64,000 nucleotides of DNA from an uncultured Anaerofilum sp. (lineage in GTDB: Bacteria; Bacillota; Clostridia; Oscillospirales; Ruminococcaceae): contig CALWZD010000079.1 of NCBI GenBank assembly GCA_944385945.1, positions 1-64,000 of the forward strand. The letters are read 5' to 3'. Under the pieces are notes generated by a model. It saw only the letters and a list, made by a program, of their open reading frames with translations. It searched no databases and had not been told where the DNA came from. Each line of letters opens with the position of its first letter. Position 1 is the stretch's first letter. The position numbers and the translations under genes are program-made. Of this stretch, positions 1 through 9,628 are shown piece by piece.

Positions 1-199
1 AAATACCAGCGTATCCAGATGCTGGTCTAAATATACAGAAATAATTCCCAAAACCTCCACTATTTTCTTGCAAATGCGGTTTCAAGAAACCTTTCAACAC
101 CCCATTATATAAAAAAAAAAATGGAAAGTAAAGAGGAATCCGACAGTCTTCGACAGAGAATGACCGCTACGGTTGAAAAACGAATACGAGGTGAATAAA
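1..199. other. Non-coding stretch before the first gene
   Basis: I see no gene here. The stretch is AT-rich and holds a short perfect inverted repeat, GGTTTC-AA-GAAACC, at 78-91, and an A-tract at 107-121. No convincing promoter can be drawn; whatever lies upstream is outside the window. Confidence 0.4.
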
Positions 200-673
200 A
201 TGCAACAAGTTTCTATGCACAAACAAATACTCGGCCTCTTGCAGCAAAAAGCAGATATTTTGCTTGAGATCGAGCAGGTCACAGGTGCAATGCTGCTGGA
301 ACATGGAGAAATGCTGATCGGACTTGCCCAAAAGCGACAAAATTTGTTTGCACAGTTGCGTCAGCCGGATGCAGAGTTGCGTGAGTTGTGCGCACAGGAC
401 GAGAATGTGCAACAGATACTGAATCATGCTCGTTTGCCGGAAACGGTACAGGAACAGCAGCTGTACGATGCGTCGCAGCAGGTGTGTGCGGTGGCAAACC
501 GTTTGATGGAAGAACAGCCCAATTTACATAAGTATTTGGAAAACGAAAGAGAAACCCTGCGCACAAAACTGCAAAAATTGAACGCTGGTTCGCAATCGGT
601 AGCAGGACATTACAGAAAGGTCATAATGACAGGTTTACAGGAGCAGCCGAAAAAATTTTCTAAAAACTTTTGA
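200..673 (+). CDS. Unrecognised helical protein, possible flagellar export chaperone (FlgN/FliT-like)
   Basis: The product is a 157-residue hydrophilic protein, rich in Gln, Leu and Glu and apparently almost all helix, with no signal peptide or membrane segment. It lies 111 bp upstream of fliD-fliS, where Clostridia often keep export chaperones, so a chaperone for hook-associated proteins is the best guess from context. No family motif is visible to settle this. I start it at the ATG at 200, which has GAGGTG six bases upstream. The in-frame TTG at 173 has no ribosome site. The tail is basic and Phe/Lys rich (KKFSKNF). Confidence 0.55.
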   Translation: MQQVSMHKQILGLLQQKADILLEIEQVTGAMLLEHGEMLIGLAQKRQNLFAQLRQPDAELRELCAQDENVQQILNHARLPETVQEQQLYDASQQVCAVANRLMEEQPNLHKYLENERETLRTKLQKLNAGSQSVAGHYRKVIMTGLQEQPKKFSKNF

Positions 674-683
674 AAAAATACTT

Positions 684-709
684 TCAATTTTGCAAAAATC
701 GTGCGATAA
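684..709 (+). promoter_or_regulatory. Weak candidate flagellar sigma-28 promoter before fliD
   Basis: TCAA (684-687), 14 bases, then TGCGATAA (702-709) matches the sigma-D/FliA consensus TAAA-N15-GCCGATAA at 3 of 4 and 6 of 8 positions. It lies about 75 bp upstream of the fliD start, in an AT-rich gap, and a fliA gene is present in the window. This is suggestive only; a two-box match this weak can occur by chance. Confidence 0.3.
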
Positions 710-784
710 TTCTTTTAGAGTGGGTGAATTATCCCCAAATAAGTCAAAACAAACGTAAGCATTTACCCGAAGGAGGGACGATAT

Positions 785-3580
785 ATGAATATCAATACAT
801 CTAGTTATTGGAGTGCAAGCAGCGCAACAAGCAATGGATTGTCGGGCCTTGTGTCGGGCATGGATACCGAGAGCATGGTAGAAAAGCTGCTTTCGGGTAC
901 ACAATCCAAAATCGACGCAGCTAAGGGTGAACAACAAATAACCAAATGGAAACAGGAAATGTACCGTGAGGTCATTACTGCGATCAACGATTTTAAAAAT
1001 AAATATTTCAATTCTTCTTTCGACGCTTCCAGCGCAAACAACTTTGCAAGCTCGGGCTTTTTCAACAGTATGAAGGCAGCTTTGGTCAGCGGCAGCGGGC
1101 TGAAAGTTGTAAGTGCCGATTCTTCCGCCCTTACCGGCGAAATGAAGGTGAAGATCGAACAGCTGGCAAGTGCTGCAAAAATAACTACCGATACAAGTTG
1201 GAAAATTAGCGGAAATTCCGTGACCGGTAGTGAGATTGATTTGGATAAACTGAAGGAATCTTTGGAAAACACGGTAACCCTTTCGATTAAAAAAGGTGGC
1301 CAGACCGAAGAAGTCAAGGTGGATCTGTACGGCGCAACTACCCAAGACCAGATCTTGGAAAAATTGAACACTGCGCTGAAAGATAAGGGATTTACTGACA
1401 TTACCGCAAAAACCGGAGCGGTGGGTACTACTGTTTCGTTTGAAATCGCAAAAGACAGTGGTGTGAGCATTGAGAGCATTTCTGCCAGCGAAATCGGCGG
1501 GGCACTTACCGGATTGACGGGTTACAGTACTTCGACGGATGAGGATGGGAACACGATCGTCAATGCCGGCGCAGAGATGGAGCTTAATGCATTCCTTAGT
1601 TTCGATGTAAACTTTGATGGTATCAATAAAACCATCGTGCTGGACAATATCAGCGATGTGGAAAACCTTACCCTGACAAAGTTGTCGGATGCCATCAATG
1701 AAAAACTGGGTAAGGCATTTGGTACAACGGCAAATGGTGCGGTGATCCAAACCGCAGTAAGCGGCGATGGACTTCAGTTTAAATTTGCCGATGGTTACGA
1801 TACAAAGGGTCACAGCTTTAGATTGACCGGCGTTGATTTGAACGAACTGGGCATCACTCCCGGTTCGAGCAGCCATGTAAGCAGTTCCACCAAATTGGGC
1901 GATCTGGCAGGCAATTCGGGTAGCGTTTATGAGTTTACCATCAACGGCGAGTCGTTCAAGTTTACCAGCGACCAAACTGTGGGCGAGATGATGAGTGCCA
2001 TCAATGCGAGTGGCGCAGGGGTAAAGATCTCGTATTCCTCTTTGGCAGACCAGTTTGTGCTGGAAAGTGGCTCTACCGGTGCAAATTACAACATCAGCAT
2101 GAGTCAGCAGACCGGTAACGTGCTGGGTGCGATGTTTGGCAATAACATCGTTGACGCAGGTGGTTCAGCCCAAACAGATCGACTGCTTACGGGTACGATT
2201 GCCGGTACAGCTATGGCAGACGATGTTGAGATTGAAGAAGCTAGCATTCAGTTTACTGTCAACGGAGAGCTGTGCGTATTCTCTTTGCCCAGAAAAACAG
2301 GGGAAAACGCTGTTCCTTATACCAAGCAGGAATTTGAAGAAAAGTTCAATGAGTATCTGGACAAGAAATTTGGCGCAGGTGCAATCCACTATGATGCAGC
2401 AACCGGAAGTATGTCGGTTTCAGAGGGATATGAAGTTGAAATCACAGCGCAGGACGTTGTTGGCACCGATTCCGGAACGCTTGGCTTAGCGGCAAACAAC
2501 TTTGCAACAGGTGATACTGCACTAAACGACATTATTAATCTTTCCGATGAAGATAAGGCGAAATTAGCCGGTCAAGGAATCACCAAGCTGAGTGATTTGG
2601 AAGGTAAAGGAATAGGCGTGACATTTAATGCCGATGATGGTCGTCTGACAGTTACAGATCCTTCTATGCAGCTGAGTGGAATGACCCTTGGCAACGGAAA
2701 AGAATTCGCTACAAATGCATCTGACCTTACCAACGAGCAAAAGGCTTGTGTTACAGCGGGTGTCGATGCAAAGGTAAACATCAATGGTGTCGATACCACC
2801 CGTAGCAGCAATACCTTTACCATTGATGGTATTACCATGGAGTTGACCGGTGTTACCGGTGATGAACCGGCAGTGATCGGAACCGAGCGTGATGTTGATA
2901 CCATTGTAGAGGCATTTGAGAACTTTGTAAAAGACTACAATGCGATGCTGGATAAGCTGTATGGTTACACCGACCAAGAGGCAGAATACCGTGATTATCC
3001 GCCTTTGACCAGTGCCCAAAAGGAAGAAATGACCGAAAATGAGATCAAACTTTGGGAAGAAAAAGCAAAGACTGGTCTTTTGCGCAATGATGACTCTATT
3101 ACAAACTTCCTTAGCCAAATGCGTACCGCTATGTATGAGCGTCCGGCAGGTTGTGCGTTGGCACTGTATGATATTGGCATTGAAACTGGTGAATACACCC
3201 AAAAAGGTAAGCTGAATATCGACACCGCACAACTGCGCAATGCACTTACCTCTGACCCTGCAAGTGTAGAGCAGCTTTTCTTGGACATGGAAGAAGGTCT
3301 TGCAGGTAAGCTGGAAGACGCAATGAAAGCTGCCGCAAACCCCAGTAGCGGTAGCCCCGGTGTATTGGTAGAACTGGCTGGTATCAAGGGCTATGCAAGC
3401 GAGAAAAACAACTCTCTTACCCAGGAACTTACCGAGTTGAAAGAGCGTATCGAGGAGTTGCAGGCAAAATACGATAAAGAAAAACAGCGTTACTGGGATC
3501 AGTTCAACACGATGGAGCAGATTTTGGCAAACTTCAACAGCCAAAGCGCAATGATCTCCTCCCAGTTCTCTGGTTATTGA
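785..3580 (+). CDS. fliD: Flagellar filament cap protein FliD (hook-associated protein 2), extra long
   Basis: FliD caps the growing filament and drives flagellin insertion. The N-terminal conserved block is clear at residues 20-75, with GLVSGMDTESMVEKLL and KWKQEMYREV, as in the FliD_N family. The C-terminal block (about 640-931) ends in the usual long helix with heptad-like spacing. The protein has 931 residues where most FliD proteins have about 450-700, so the outward-facing middle (about 150-600) is enlarged by extra beta-rich, Gly/Thr/Asn-rich segments. The start ATG has GGAGGG about 7 bases upstream. fliS follows 32 bp later, as usual for a protein and its neighbouring chaperone gene. 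Confidence 0.95.
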   Translation: MNINTSSYWSASSATSNGLSGLVSGMDTESMVEKLLSGTQSKIDAAKGEQQITKWKQEMYREVITAINDFKNKYFNSSFDASSANNFASSGFFNSMKAALVSGSGLKVVSADSSALTGEMKVKIEQLASAAKITTDTSWKISGNSVTGSEIDLDKLKESLENTVTLSIKKGGQTEEVKVDLYGATTQDQILEKLNTALKDKGFTDITAKTGAVGTTVSFEIAKDSGVSIESISASEIGGALTGLTGYSTSTDEDGNTIVNAGAEMELNAFLSFDVNFDGINKTIVLDNISDVENLTLTKLSDAINEKLGKAFGTTANGAVIQTAVSGDGLQFKFADGYDTKGHSFRLTGVDLNELGITPGSSSHVSSSTKLGDLAGNSGSVYEFTINGESFKFTSDQTVGEMMSAINASGAGVKISYSSLADQFVLESGSTGANYNISMSQQTGNVLGAMFGNNIVDAGGSAQTDRLLTGTIAGTAMADDVEIEEASIQFTVNGELCVFSLPRKTGENAVPYTKQEFEEKFNEYLDKKFGAGAIHYDAATGSMSVSEGYEVEITAQDVVGTDSGTLGLAANNFATGDTALNDIINLSDEDKAKLAGQGITKLSDLEGKGIGVTFNADDGRLTVTDPSMQLSGMTLGNGKEFATNASDLTNEQKACVTAGVDAKVNINGVDTTRSSNTFTIDGITMELTGVTGDEPAVIGTERDVDTIVEAFENFVKDYNAMLDKLYGYTDQEAEYRDYPPLTSAQKEEMTENEIKLWEEKAKTGLLRNDDSITNFLSQMRTAMYERPAGCALALYDIGIETGEYTQKGKLNIDTAQLRNALTSDPASVEQLFLDMEEGLAGKLEDAMKAAANPSSGSPGVLVELAGIKGYASEKNNSLTQELTELKERIEELQAKYDKEKQRYWDQFNTMEQILANFNSQSAMISSQFSGY

Positions 3581-3612
3581 TCTACAGCATCATCAGGAAA
3601 TGAGGAACTGGT

Positions 3613-3990
3613 ATGTTAAATAACCCCTATCAGGCGTATAAGCAGCAGTCTATGCTTACCATGACCCAAGGCGAGATGCTGATTGCTGTGTACGATGGGC
3701 TGTTAAAAGCAGTCTATTCGGCACAGCAAGCATTTGAAAAAAAAGATATTTCCGAGATCAACAAGCAACTGCAAAAAGCGCAAAGAATTTTGCGCTATTT
3801 GCAGGGCACCTTAAACCATGATTACGAAGTATCGGGAAACTTGAATGCCTTGTACGACTATTTCATTCGTCAGCTGCGACAGGCAAATATTAAAAAAAGC
3901 AGCGATGGATTGGACGAAATTGTAAGAATGATCGAAGAACTGCGTGAAAGCTTTGTGCAGGCGGATAAAAACGTTCGCATGAAAAAATAA
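3613..3990 (+). CDS. fliS: Flagellin export chaperone FliS
   Basis: FliS binds the C-terminal helices of flagellin in the cytoplasm, stops premature polymerisation and hands it to FlhA. The 125-residue product shows the family opening NPYQAYKQQ at residues 4-12 and the GEMLIAVYDG helix at about 20-29. Its length fits the family (about 120-135). It follows fliD in the same direction and precedes flgB by 33 bp, so it is likely co-transcribed. The flagellin gene itself is not in the window. Confidence 0.95.
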   Translation: MLNNPYQAYKQQSMLTMTQGEMLIAVYDGLLKAVYSAQQAFEKKDISEINKQLQKAQRILRYLQGTLNHDYEVSGNLNALYDYFIRQLRQANIKKSSDGLDEIVRMIEELRESFVQADKNVRMKK

Positions 3991-4023
3991 GCTTGTGTAT
4001 TTGCGCAGTAAAGGAGTGTACAT

Positions 4024-4371
4024 ATGCTTTTAGATTCGAAATCCATGCAGATTTTGGAGGCAGGCGTGTCGGCTGCATGGCAGCAGCAACAACTGCATCT
4101 GCAAAATATTTCCAACGTATCTACCCCCGGTTATAAGGCAAAAAGCCTTGTATTCGAGCAGGTATTGGAAGGCGCACAGCCGACAGGTGTGTATCAGGCA
4201 AATATCGTAGAGGACGAAACCACATCCACCCGTGTAGACGGCAACAACGTGGACAGCGATAAGGAAAGCTTGGAGCTGTACAAAGCATACGTGCAGTATA
4301 ATATGTTGATCAACAAAGTGAGCGGTGAGCTGGATAAATACAGCACCGTTTTGAACTGCAATATGCAGTAA
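4024..4371 (+). CDS. flgB: Flagellar proximal rod protein FlgB
   Basis: FlgB forms the part of the rod next to the MS-ring and export gate. The 115-residue protein has the rod/hook N-terminal signature NISNVSTPGYKAK at about residues 28-40 and the C-terminal helix YKAYVQYNMLINKVS. It is slightly short of the usual 130 residues. The ATG at 4024 has AAAGGAG upstream. flgC begins 14 bp after its stop, the standard flgB-flgC pair. Confidence 0.93.
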   Translation: MLLDSKSMQILEAGVSAAWQQQQLHLQNISNVSTPGYKAKSLVFEQVLEGAQPTGVYQANIVEDETTSTRVDGNNVDSDKESLELYKAYVQYNMLINKVSGELDKYSTVLNCNMQ

Positions 4372-4385
4372 GGGGAGGAACTTAA

Positions 4386-4805
4386 ATGGCATTTTTAGGC
4401 TCGTTAGACATCGTTGGCTCGGCGTTGTCGGCGGAACGTTTCCGCATGGACATCGCTGCGCAGAATCTTGCAAATGCAAATACTACCCGAACCGAGGATG
4501 GCGAGCCTTATCGTCGCCAGCAGGTCGTGTTCGAGGAGCGGCAGCTTACATTCGACGAAACACTCAACAATGTGTCGGGCGGTGTTCAGGTAGCACAGGT
4601 CGTGCAAAGCGATCGGGATTTCCAGTCGGTGTACGACCCCACACATCCGGACGCCGACGAAAATGGTTACGTTTTGTATCCAAACGTTGACACGACCGAA
4701 GAACGTTTGGATTTGATGACCGCCAGCACAGCGTATGAAGCAAACCTTACTGCGCTTTCGGTGATGAAGGCGATGATTAACAGCACATTGGATATGAACA
4801 AATAA
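4386..4805 (+). CDS. flgC: Flagellar proximal rod protein FlgC
   Basis: FlgC is a second proximal rod subunit. The 139-residue product has the N-terminal rod signature AAQNLANANTTRT near residue 22 and the C-terminal MTASTAYEANLTALSVMKAM helix shared by axial proteins. A ribosome site, AGGGGAGG, precedes the ATG. In most Firmicutes fliE comes directly after flgC. Here cheW and two receptor genes come between, and fliE appears 4.8 kb later with its own promoter. Confidence 0.94.
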   Translation: MAFLGSLDIVGSALSAERFRMDIAAQNLANANTTRTEDGEPYRRQQVVFEERQLTFDETLNNVSGGVQVAQVVQSDRDFQSVYDPTHPDADENGYVLYPNVDTTEERLDLMTASTAYEANLTALSVMKAMINSTLDMNK

Positions 4806-4832
4806 ACAACGTGTCAGAAGGGAGTTTGACCG

Positions 4833-5324
4833 ATGGATACTTTTCAAGGTGCAATGGAAGAAATGTTGGACAATGTTGATGAAATGAAGGATAAATACCT
4901 TACTTTCCTCACAGATGGTCAAGTATTTGCGATCCCCATTTCAGAGGTAATGCAGATCGTTCAGATGCAGACTATCACTCCAATCCCGGAGTTTCCGGTT
5001 TATGCAAGGGGAATCATCGACCTGCGTGGAACGATGATCCCGGTGGTAGATCTGCGGTGCCGGTTGGGAAAAATGGAACTGGAATATGATGTACATACTT
5101 GCATCATCGTATTAAGCATCCATGACGCTCTTGTAGGCTTGATCGTAGACGGCGTGGAAGAAGTGGCTACGATCGAGCAGGAGAACATCTCTCCGCCTCC
5201 TTCGCTTGGTGCAGATGCTACGACCCGTTTTTTACAGGGAATTGGAAAAACCCCCTCGGGTGTGGTGTTGATGCTTTCGGCAGAGCGAGTCATTGGAAGC
5301 GACATCTATTCGTTTTCAATGTAA
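4833..5324 (+). CDS. cheW: Chemotaxis coupling protein CheW (first copy)
   Basis: CheW bridges chemoreceptors and the kinase CheA. This 163-residue protein covers the whole CheW domain, with typical blocks FAIPISEVMQIV (about 31-42), YARGIIDLRGTMIPVVDLR (about 56-74) and GLIVDGVEEVATI (about 104-116). It stands between flgC and two receptor genes, apart from the cheA-cheW-cheR-cheB cluster at 37-42 kb. A dedicated coupling protein for the neighbouring receptors is possible but not provable from sequence. A hairpin (TGCAAAAGC/GCTTTTGCA, 5327-5354) starts immediately after the stop codon. Confidence 0.94.
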   Translation: MDTFQGAMEEMLDNVDEMKDKYLTFLTDGQVFAIPISEVMQIVQMQTITPIPEFPVYARGIIDLRGTMIPVVDLRCRLGKMELEYDVHTCIIVLSIHDALVGLIVDGVEEVATIEQENISPPPSLGADATTRFLQGIGKTPSGVVLMLSAERVIGSDIYSFSM

Positions 5325-5432
5325 AATGCAAAAGCATAAGGTACTGCTTTTGCAGGTAGCGGGGCAAGATGCTTCGGCTGCATATAACACCGATGCAAAA
5401 GGTGAAATGAGGAATGGAAAGAAGGTAGCACG

Positions 5433-7220
5433 ATGTTTCGCAACATGAAGCTAAAACCGAGATTTTTTCTTGCATTCGGGACGATCTGCGCAATCCTATT
5501 GATCGTAGGAACGGTGGGAATAGCCGGTATCAAGATGGTTGGCAATCAGCTGGATACCATCACCAGCGTAACTTTTCCGGCAGAAACTGAAATGATGTAT
5601 CTGCGCCGGAATTTACAGTCGGTTCAGAGATTGGTTCTGGAAGTTATCGTGGTAAATACCGTAGAAGAAACCAATGCTCTTAACGACGAGGTTACGGCAG
5701 AACGTGAAAAGATTGTTGCTAACATTGAAGCCTTAAAAAAACTTGTTCCAGAATATACAGAAGAGCTTCAAAAAATAGAAGCAGATATTGAAAAAATGTC
5801 ACCTTATCGCGAACAAATTATTGCCGAGTCTATGAAATTTACAGAGAAAGGCAACTCGGCGGCATACAACATTTACAAGCGCTTGTATGCACCTTTATTC
5901 GATACGGTTGCAGAGGAAGTTATTGCTCTGAACGAACGCTTGGAAACAGCCATTAATGACGATGTGAAAGAAGCAGGAAAAACAGAAACATATAGTCTGG
6001 TTGCGGTGGCAGTTCTTGGAATTGTTGCATTGATTTCTACAATCGCTTCTTCGACTGTCTTGGCACGTGGCGTTTTGGAGCCGTTGGGACAGATCGAGCA
6101 AGCGGTGGAACATCTGAATCAGGGCGAAATTTCCAAAGTTTCTTTGGAGTATGAATCCGAAAATGAATTTGGAAAAATCACCGATGCAATGCGGTTAATG
6201 GCTGCAACTTTGAAAGAGTATATTGATTCCATTGCTGTTGTGATGGCAGAGTTTGCAAACGGAAATTTGACGACTCGCCCCACCATTGTTTACAAAGGCG
6301 ATTTTGCAAGCATTGGCACCAGCATGAAAACCGCATTGGAAGAAGTGAACAATACACTTTCGCAGATTGCTATGGCGTCCGATCAGGTCGCTTCCGGTTC
6401 AGAGCAGGTATCCTCCGGTGCACAGGCATTGTCGCAGGGTGCGACGGAACAGGCATCTTCCATCCAGCAGTTGGCGGCTACCATCAATGAAATTTCTGCA
6501 CAGATCAAAGAAAATGCAGGAAATGCCAACGATGCAAGCACATTGGTTCAAACCTTGAGCGAGGAGATGCAGGAAAGCAACCGCAAAATGCAGGATATGA
6601 TCGCTGCAATGGGCGAAATCACCTCCAGTTCGAATGAAATCAGCAAGATCATCAAAACGATCGAAGATATTGCATTCCAGACCAACATTTTGGCATTGAA
6701 TGCTGCGGTTGAGGCTGCCCGTGCAGGTGCTGCCGGCAAAGGTTTTGCAGTTGTTGCAGACGAGGTTCGTAATCTTGCCTCCAAGAGTTCGGAAGCTTCG
6801 AAAAGTACCGCTGCGCTCATTGAGCGGTCGCTGAAGGCAGTAGAAAATGGCACCAACATTGCCGATGATACTGCACAGTCGTTGGCACATACGGTTCAGG
6901 GGGCAAATGAGGTTTCTGCGCTGACCAAAAAAATAACCAGTGCCTCCAACGACCAAGCAAATGCCGTTACACAGGTGACGGTAGGTATCGACCAGATTTC
7001 TGCCGTAGTTCAGACAAACAGCGCAACTGCCGAACAGAGTGCAGCGGCAAGCGAAGAATTGTCAGGTCAGGCAATCATGCTGAAAAATCTGGTTGCTGCA
7101 TTCAAGCTGAACAACGAGTCCAATATTTCCTTGAGCGAAAAACCTTATTTCGAAGAAAGTTATGATCAGCCGGATTACTCCACTACGGGTTTTGATGAAG
7201 TTGATTACAGTAAATATTGA
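5433..7220 (+). CDS. Methyl-accepting chemotaxis protein 1
   Basis: This is a membrane chemoreceptor of 595 residues. A first membrane helix lies at about 11-33, then a helical extracytoplasmic sensor of about 150 residues without a recognisable ligand motif, a second membrane helix at about 187-209, and a HAMP linker after it. The signalling domain has the conserved hairpin tip [20 protein letters not shown] at about 412-431, which contacts CheA and CheW. The C-terminus ends FDEVDYSKY after a flexible acidic linker. The downstream receptor ends in a similar YSKY tail. It is cotranscribed with cheW upstream. Confidence 0.95.
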   Translation: MFRNMKLKPRFFLAFGTICAILLIVGTVGIAGIKMVGNQLDTITSVTFPAETEMMYLRRNLQSVQRLVLEVIVVNTVEETNALNDEVTAEREKIVANIEALKKLVPEYTEELQKIEADIEKMSPYREQIIAESMKFTEKGNSAAYNIYKRLYAPLFDTVAEEVIALNERLETAINDDVKEAGKTETYSLVAVAVLGIVALISTIASSTVLARGVLEPLGQIEQAVEHLNQGEISKVSLEYESENEFGKITDAMRLMAATLKEYIDSIAVVMAEFANGNLTTRPTIVYKGDFASIGTSMKTALEEVNNTLSQIAMASDQVASGSEQVSSGAQALSQGATEQASSIQQLAATINEISAQIKENAGNANDASTLVQTLSEEMQESNRKMQDMIAAMGEITSSSNEISKIIKTIEDIAFQTNILALNAAVEAARAGAAGKGFAVVADEVRNLASKSSEASKSTAALIERSLKAVENGTNIADDTAQSLAHTVQGANEVSALTKKITSASNDQANAVTQVTVGIDQISAVVQTNSATAEQSAAASEELSGQAIMLKNLVAAFKLNNESNISLSEKPYFEESYDQPDYSTTGFDEVDYSKY

Positions 7221-7308
7221 TGATTTCGTTCGTTGAAAGCAGATGGGAAAATCTACTTTCTAGAGTGACCATTGCAAAAAATAACGGTTTTGGAGAAGAG
7301 GGAGAAAT

Positions 7309-9084
7309 ATGTTTCACAATATGAAAATACAGCGTCGACTGTTGGTCAGCTATGGAATTTTGATTTTAGGCATCGTCGTAATTGCGTTGATTGGTGCAAC
7401 ACAGTTGAAAGATTCACTGTATGCTTTGAGTGATTATCAAAACAGCGTTTCTGTAACTGTTACCAGTGCCAGAGAAATGCAGGCAGCTTTTTACAAAACG
7501 ATGATGAACGTATATCGTGCAGCAAGTAATAAAAATGTGGATGCCATCGAAGAGGCAATTGCTTCGGCACAGAAAGCATCGGATGTTGTTCGGTTGGATT
7601 TACAGACGTTGGAACAAGCGGGCGATTGCGATAAAGAAGCTTTGGAAACCCTCAAAGGTACTATTGAAAGTGCAGATGTACATTTGAGCGAGATTCTTGG
7701 CATGGCATCTTTGGGCGATGTAGACCATTTGGTAACAACGGTCGAAACCAACTTACTTCCCTTCACCCAACAAATGGAAGCACAGATGGAGAGCATTGTC
7801 GATAAAGAGCAGACCGAAGCAAATGAAGATATTGCTTCGTTGCGGGTAAGTATTATTATAAACATTGCGGTGTTGTTGAGTGTCGGTGTAGTTATGATAA
7901 TTGTGGCGGTGCTGTTGGCACTTCGCTTGTCCAATGCAATCGTAAAGCCGTTGATGGAAATGGAACTGGCAGCTGCCCAGATGGAAGAAGGAAACCTGGA
8001 GATCAATGTGGAATATGTTTCCGAAAACGAGATGGGTCAGTTGGCAGCTTCTATGCGCTCGATGGCAGTCACCTTGAAAGAATATATTGGTTCGATCGAC
8101 AGCGTTATGGAAGAATTTGCAAACGGAAATCTGACAGTTCGCCCCAGCGTTGTGTATAAAGGCGATTTTGCAAGCATTGGAACAAGCACCGAAATCGCTT
8201 TGAGTTCGATCAACCATACACTTTCTCAAATCGCTTTGGCTTCCGATCAGGTTGCTTCCGGCTCTGATCAGGTATCTTCCGGCGCACAGGCACTGTCGCA
8301 GGGCGCAACCGAGCAGGCATCTTCGATTGAGGAACTCGCTGCAACGATCAACGAGATCTCCAACCAAGTAAAGGAAAATGCCGAAAACGCAAACGAGGCA
8401 AGTGTTCTTGTTCAAACAGTAAGCAGTGAGATGCAGGAAAGCAACCGAAAGATGCAGGATATGATTTCTGCTATGGACGAGATCACTGCTAGTTCGAGTG
8501 AAATCAGCAAAATCATCAAGACGATCGAAGATATTGCATTCCAGACCAACATTTTGGCATTGAATGCTGCGGTTGAGGCTGCCCGTGCAGGTGCTGCCGG
8601 CAAGGGCTTTGCAGTTGTTGCAGACGAGGTTCGCAATCTTGCTTCCAAAAGTTCGGAGGCTTCCAAGAGTACCGCTGCTTTGATCGAGCGTTCCCTGAAA
8701 GCGGTGAAAAACGGTACCGACATTGCAGATGATACTGCACAGTCGCTGGCAAATACTGTTCGGGGTGCGGATGAGGTTTCGGCATTGATTGGAAAGATCA
8801 CCAACGCCTCCAAAGATCAGGCGAGTGCGATTACACAGGTAACGGTAGGCATCGACCAGATCTCTGCCGTAGTTCAGACCAACAGCGCAACCGCAGAAGA
8901 AAGTGCAGCGGCAAGCGAAGAACTGTCTGGTCAGGCAATTATGTTGAAAGAGTTGGTTGCTGGATTTAAGCTGGACGATGATCCAGAGGCTAACGCAGTT
9001 GCAAAACCTTATCGTGAAACAAACTCTGAGCAGACGGACTTTTCCGCTGTAAGCTTTGACGACAACCAGTATAGTAAATATTGA
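7309..9084 (+). CDS. Methyl-accepting chemotaxis protein 2
   Basis: This 591-residue receptor is a paralogue of the previous gene. It has a membrane helix at about 11-31, a helical extracytoplasmic domain whose sequence is quite different from its neighbour, a second membrane helix at about 182-205 and a HAMP segment. The signalling domain is nearly identical to receptor 1. An 83-bp stretch over the signalling tip (8521-8603) is identical in DNA to 6657-6739, synonymous sites included. The divergent sensor and shared output suggest duplication followed by change of ligand. It ends FDDNQYSKY and is followed by a strong terminator. Confidence 0.95.
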   Translation: MFHNMKIQRRLLVSYGILILGIVVIALIGATQLKDSLYALSDYQNSVSVTVTSAREMQAAFYKTMMNVYRAASNKNVDAIEEAIASAQKASDVVRLDLQTLEQAGDCDKEALETLKGTIESADVHLSEILGMASLGDVDHLVTTVETNLLPFTQQMEAQMESIVDKEQTEANEDIASLRVSIIINIAVLLSVGVVMIIVAVLLALRLSNAIVKPLMEMELAAAQMEEGNLEINVEYVSENEMGQLAASMRSMAVTLKEYIGSIDSVMEEFANGNLTVRPSVVYKGDFASIGTSTEIALSSINHTLSQIALASDQVASGSDQVSSGAQALSQGATEQASSIEELAATINEISNQVKENAENANEASVLVQTVSSEMQESNRKMQDMISAMDEITASSSEISKIIKTIEDIAFQTNILALNAAVEAARAGAAGKGFAVVADEVRNLASKSSEASKSTAALIERSLKAVKNGTDIADDTAQSLANTVRGADEVSALIGKITNASKDQASAITQVTVGIDQISAVVQTNSATAEESAAASEELSGQAIMLKELVAGFKLDDDPEANAVAKPYRETNSEQTDFSAVSFDDNQYSKY

Positions 9085-9117
9085 TGATTGTGTCAGAGAA
9101 TAAATGGAGTATGGCAG

Positions 9118-9157
9118 AAAAAACGTTCTACATATTTTTGTGTGGAACGTTTTTTTG
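9118..9157 (+). terminator. Intrinsic terminator after the second receptor gene
   Basis: AAAAAACGTTC (9118-9128) pairs with GAACGTTTTTT (9145-9155), with a 16-base loop and a T-run as the right arm. It lies 34 bp after the receptor stop codon and closes the fliD-to-receptor transcription unit. Confidence 0.85.
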
Positions 9158-9404
9158 TAAAATAAAGGTAAAAAAATAAAATGCAAATATTAAAATTTTT
9201 TTTGCTGTGACTTTTGAATGTGAAAAATAATAATGCTCAGCAAATGAAAGATAAAAGAGATAGAATAATAATAATATAAACGTTATAAGGTAAAAAAAAG
9301 AAAAAACTTTAATGAGCTTTTACCTTTTTCTTTCACATTTAAATATTTTTGGAAATTTAGGTTCGGAAGCTAATTAAAAATGAAGTAAAAAAATTCGTAA
9401 ATTA

Positions 9405-9434
9405 TTGACAGCATTGTAAAGATAGGGGTATAAT
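9405..9434 (+). promoter_or_regulatory. Sigma-A promoter of the long fliE-cheD operon
   Basis: TTGACA at 9405-9410 and TATAAT at 9429-9434 are both perfect consensus boxes, 18 bases apart, in an AT-rich region. It lies 195 bp before the fliE start and after the upstream terminator, so it is the likely main promoter for the fla/che genes. It is a housekeeping-type and not a sigma-28-type promoter, as expected for early flagellar genes. Confidence 0.85.
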
Positions 9435-9440
9435 TACCAG

Positions 9441-9628
9441 TGAGGTTATAGACAGGATACTACACCTGTCTACAAAATTTACCAAGATAAAGCAGTGAAA
9501 GGGATTGTACTGCTATGTTTAAAGCGAGTGTACCCTTATTTCTTTCGCTAAAATACACCGAATGTGCATTTTTTACTTAAAAGATAGAAATCCGGCAAAG
9601 CAAACGACAGGAAAGGCAGGAATAACTA
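9441..9628 (+). promoter_or_regulatory. Long structured 5' leader of the fla/che operon
   Basis: The leader from the predicted start to fliE is about 188 bases. It holds a perfect inverted repeat TAGACAGG/CCTGTCTA (9449-9456 and 9465-9472) directly at the transcription start, a second hairpin GCAGT/ACTGC (9491-9512), and a third weaker pairing AGCGA/TCGCT further on. The first repeat could be an operator or an RNA hairpin. I do not recognise the c-di-GMP-I riboswitch core or any other class. The fliE ribosome site is at its end. Confidence 0.45.

Noticed and set aside
9441..9628. c-di-GMP-I riboswitch before fliE
   Set aside because: There is a GGCAAAGCAAAC-like string, but the conserved tetraloop-receptor arrangement and GGACGCAAAGCC core are not present.
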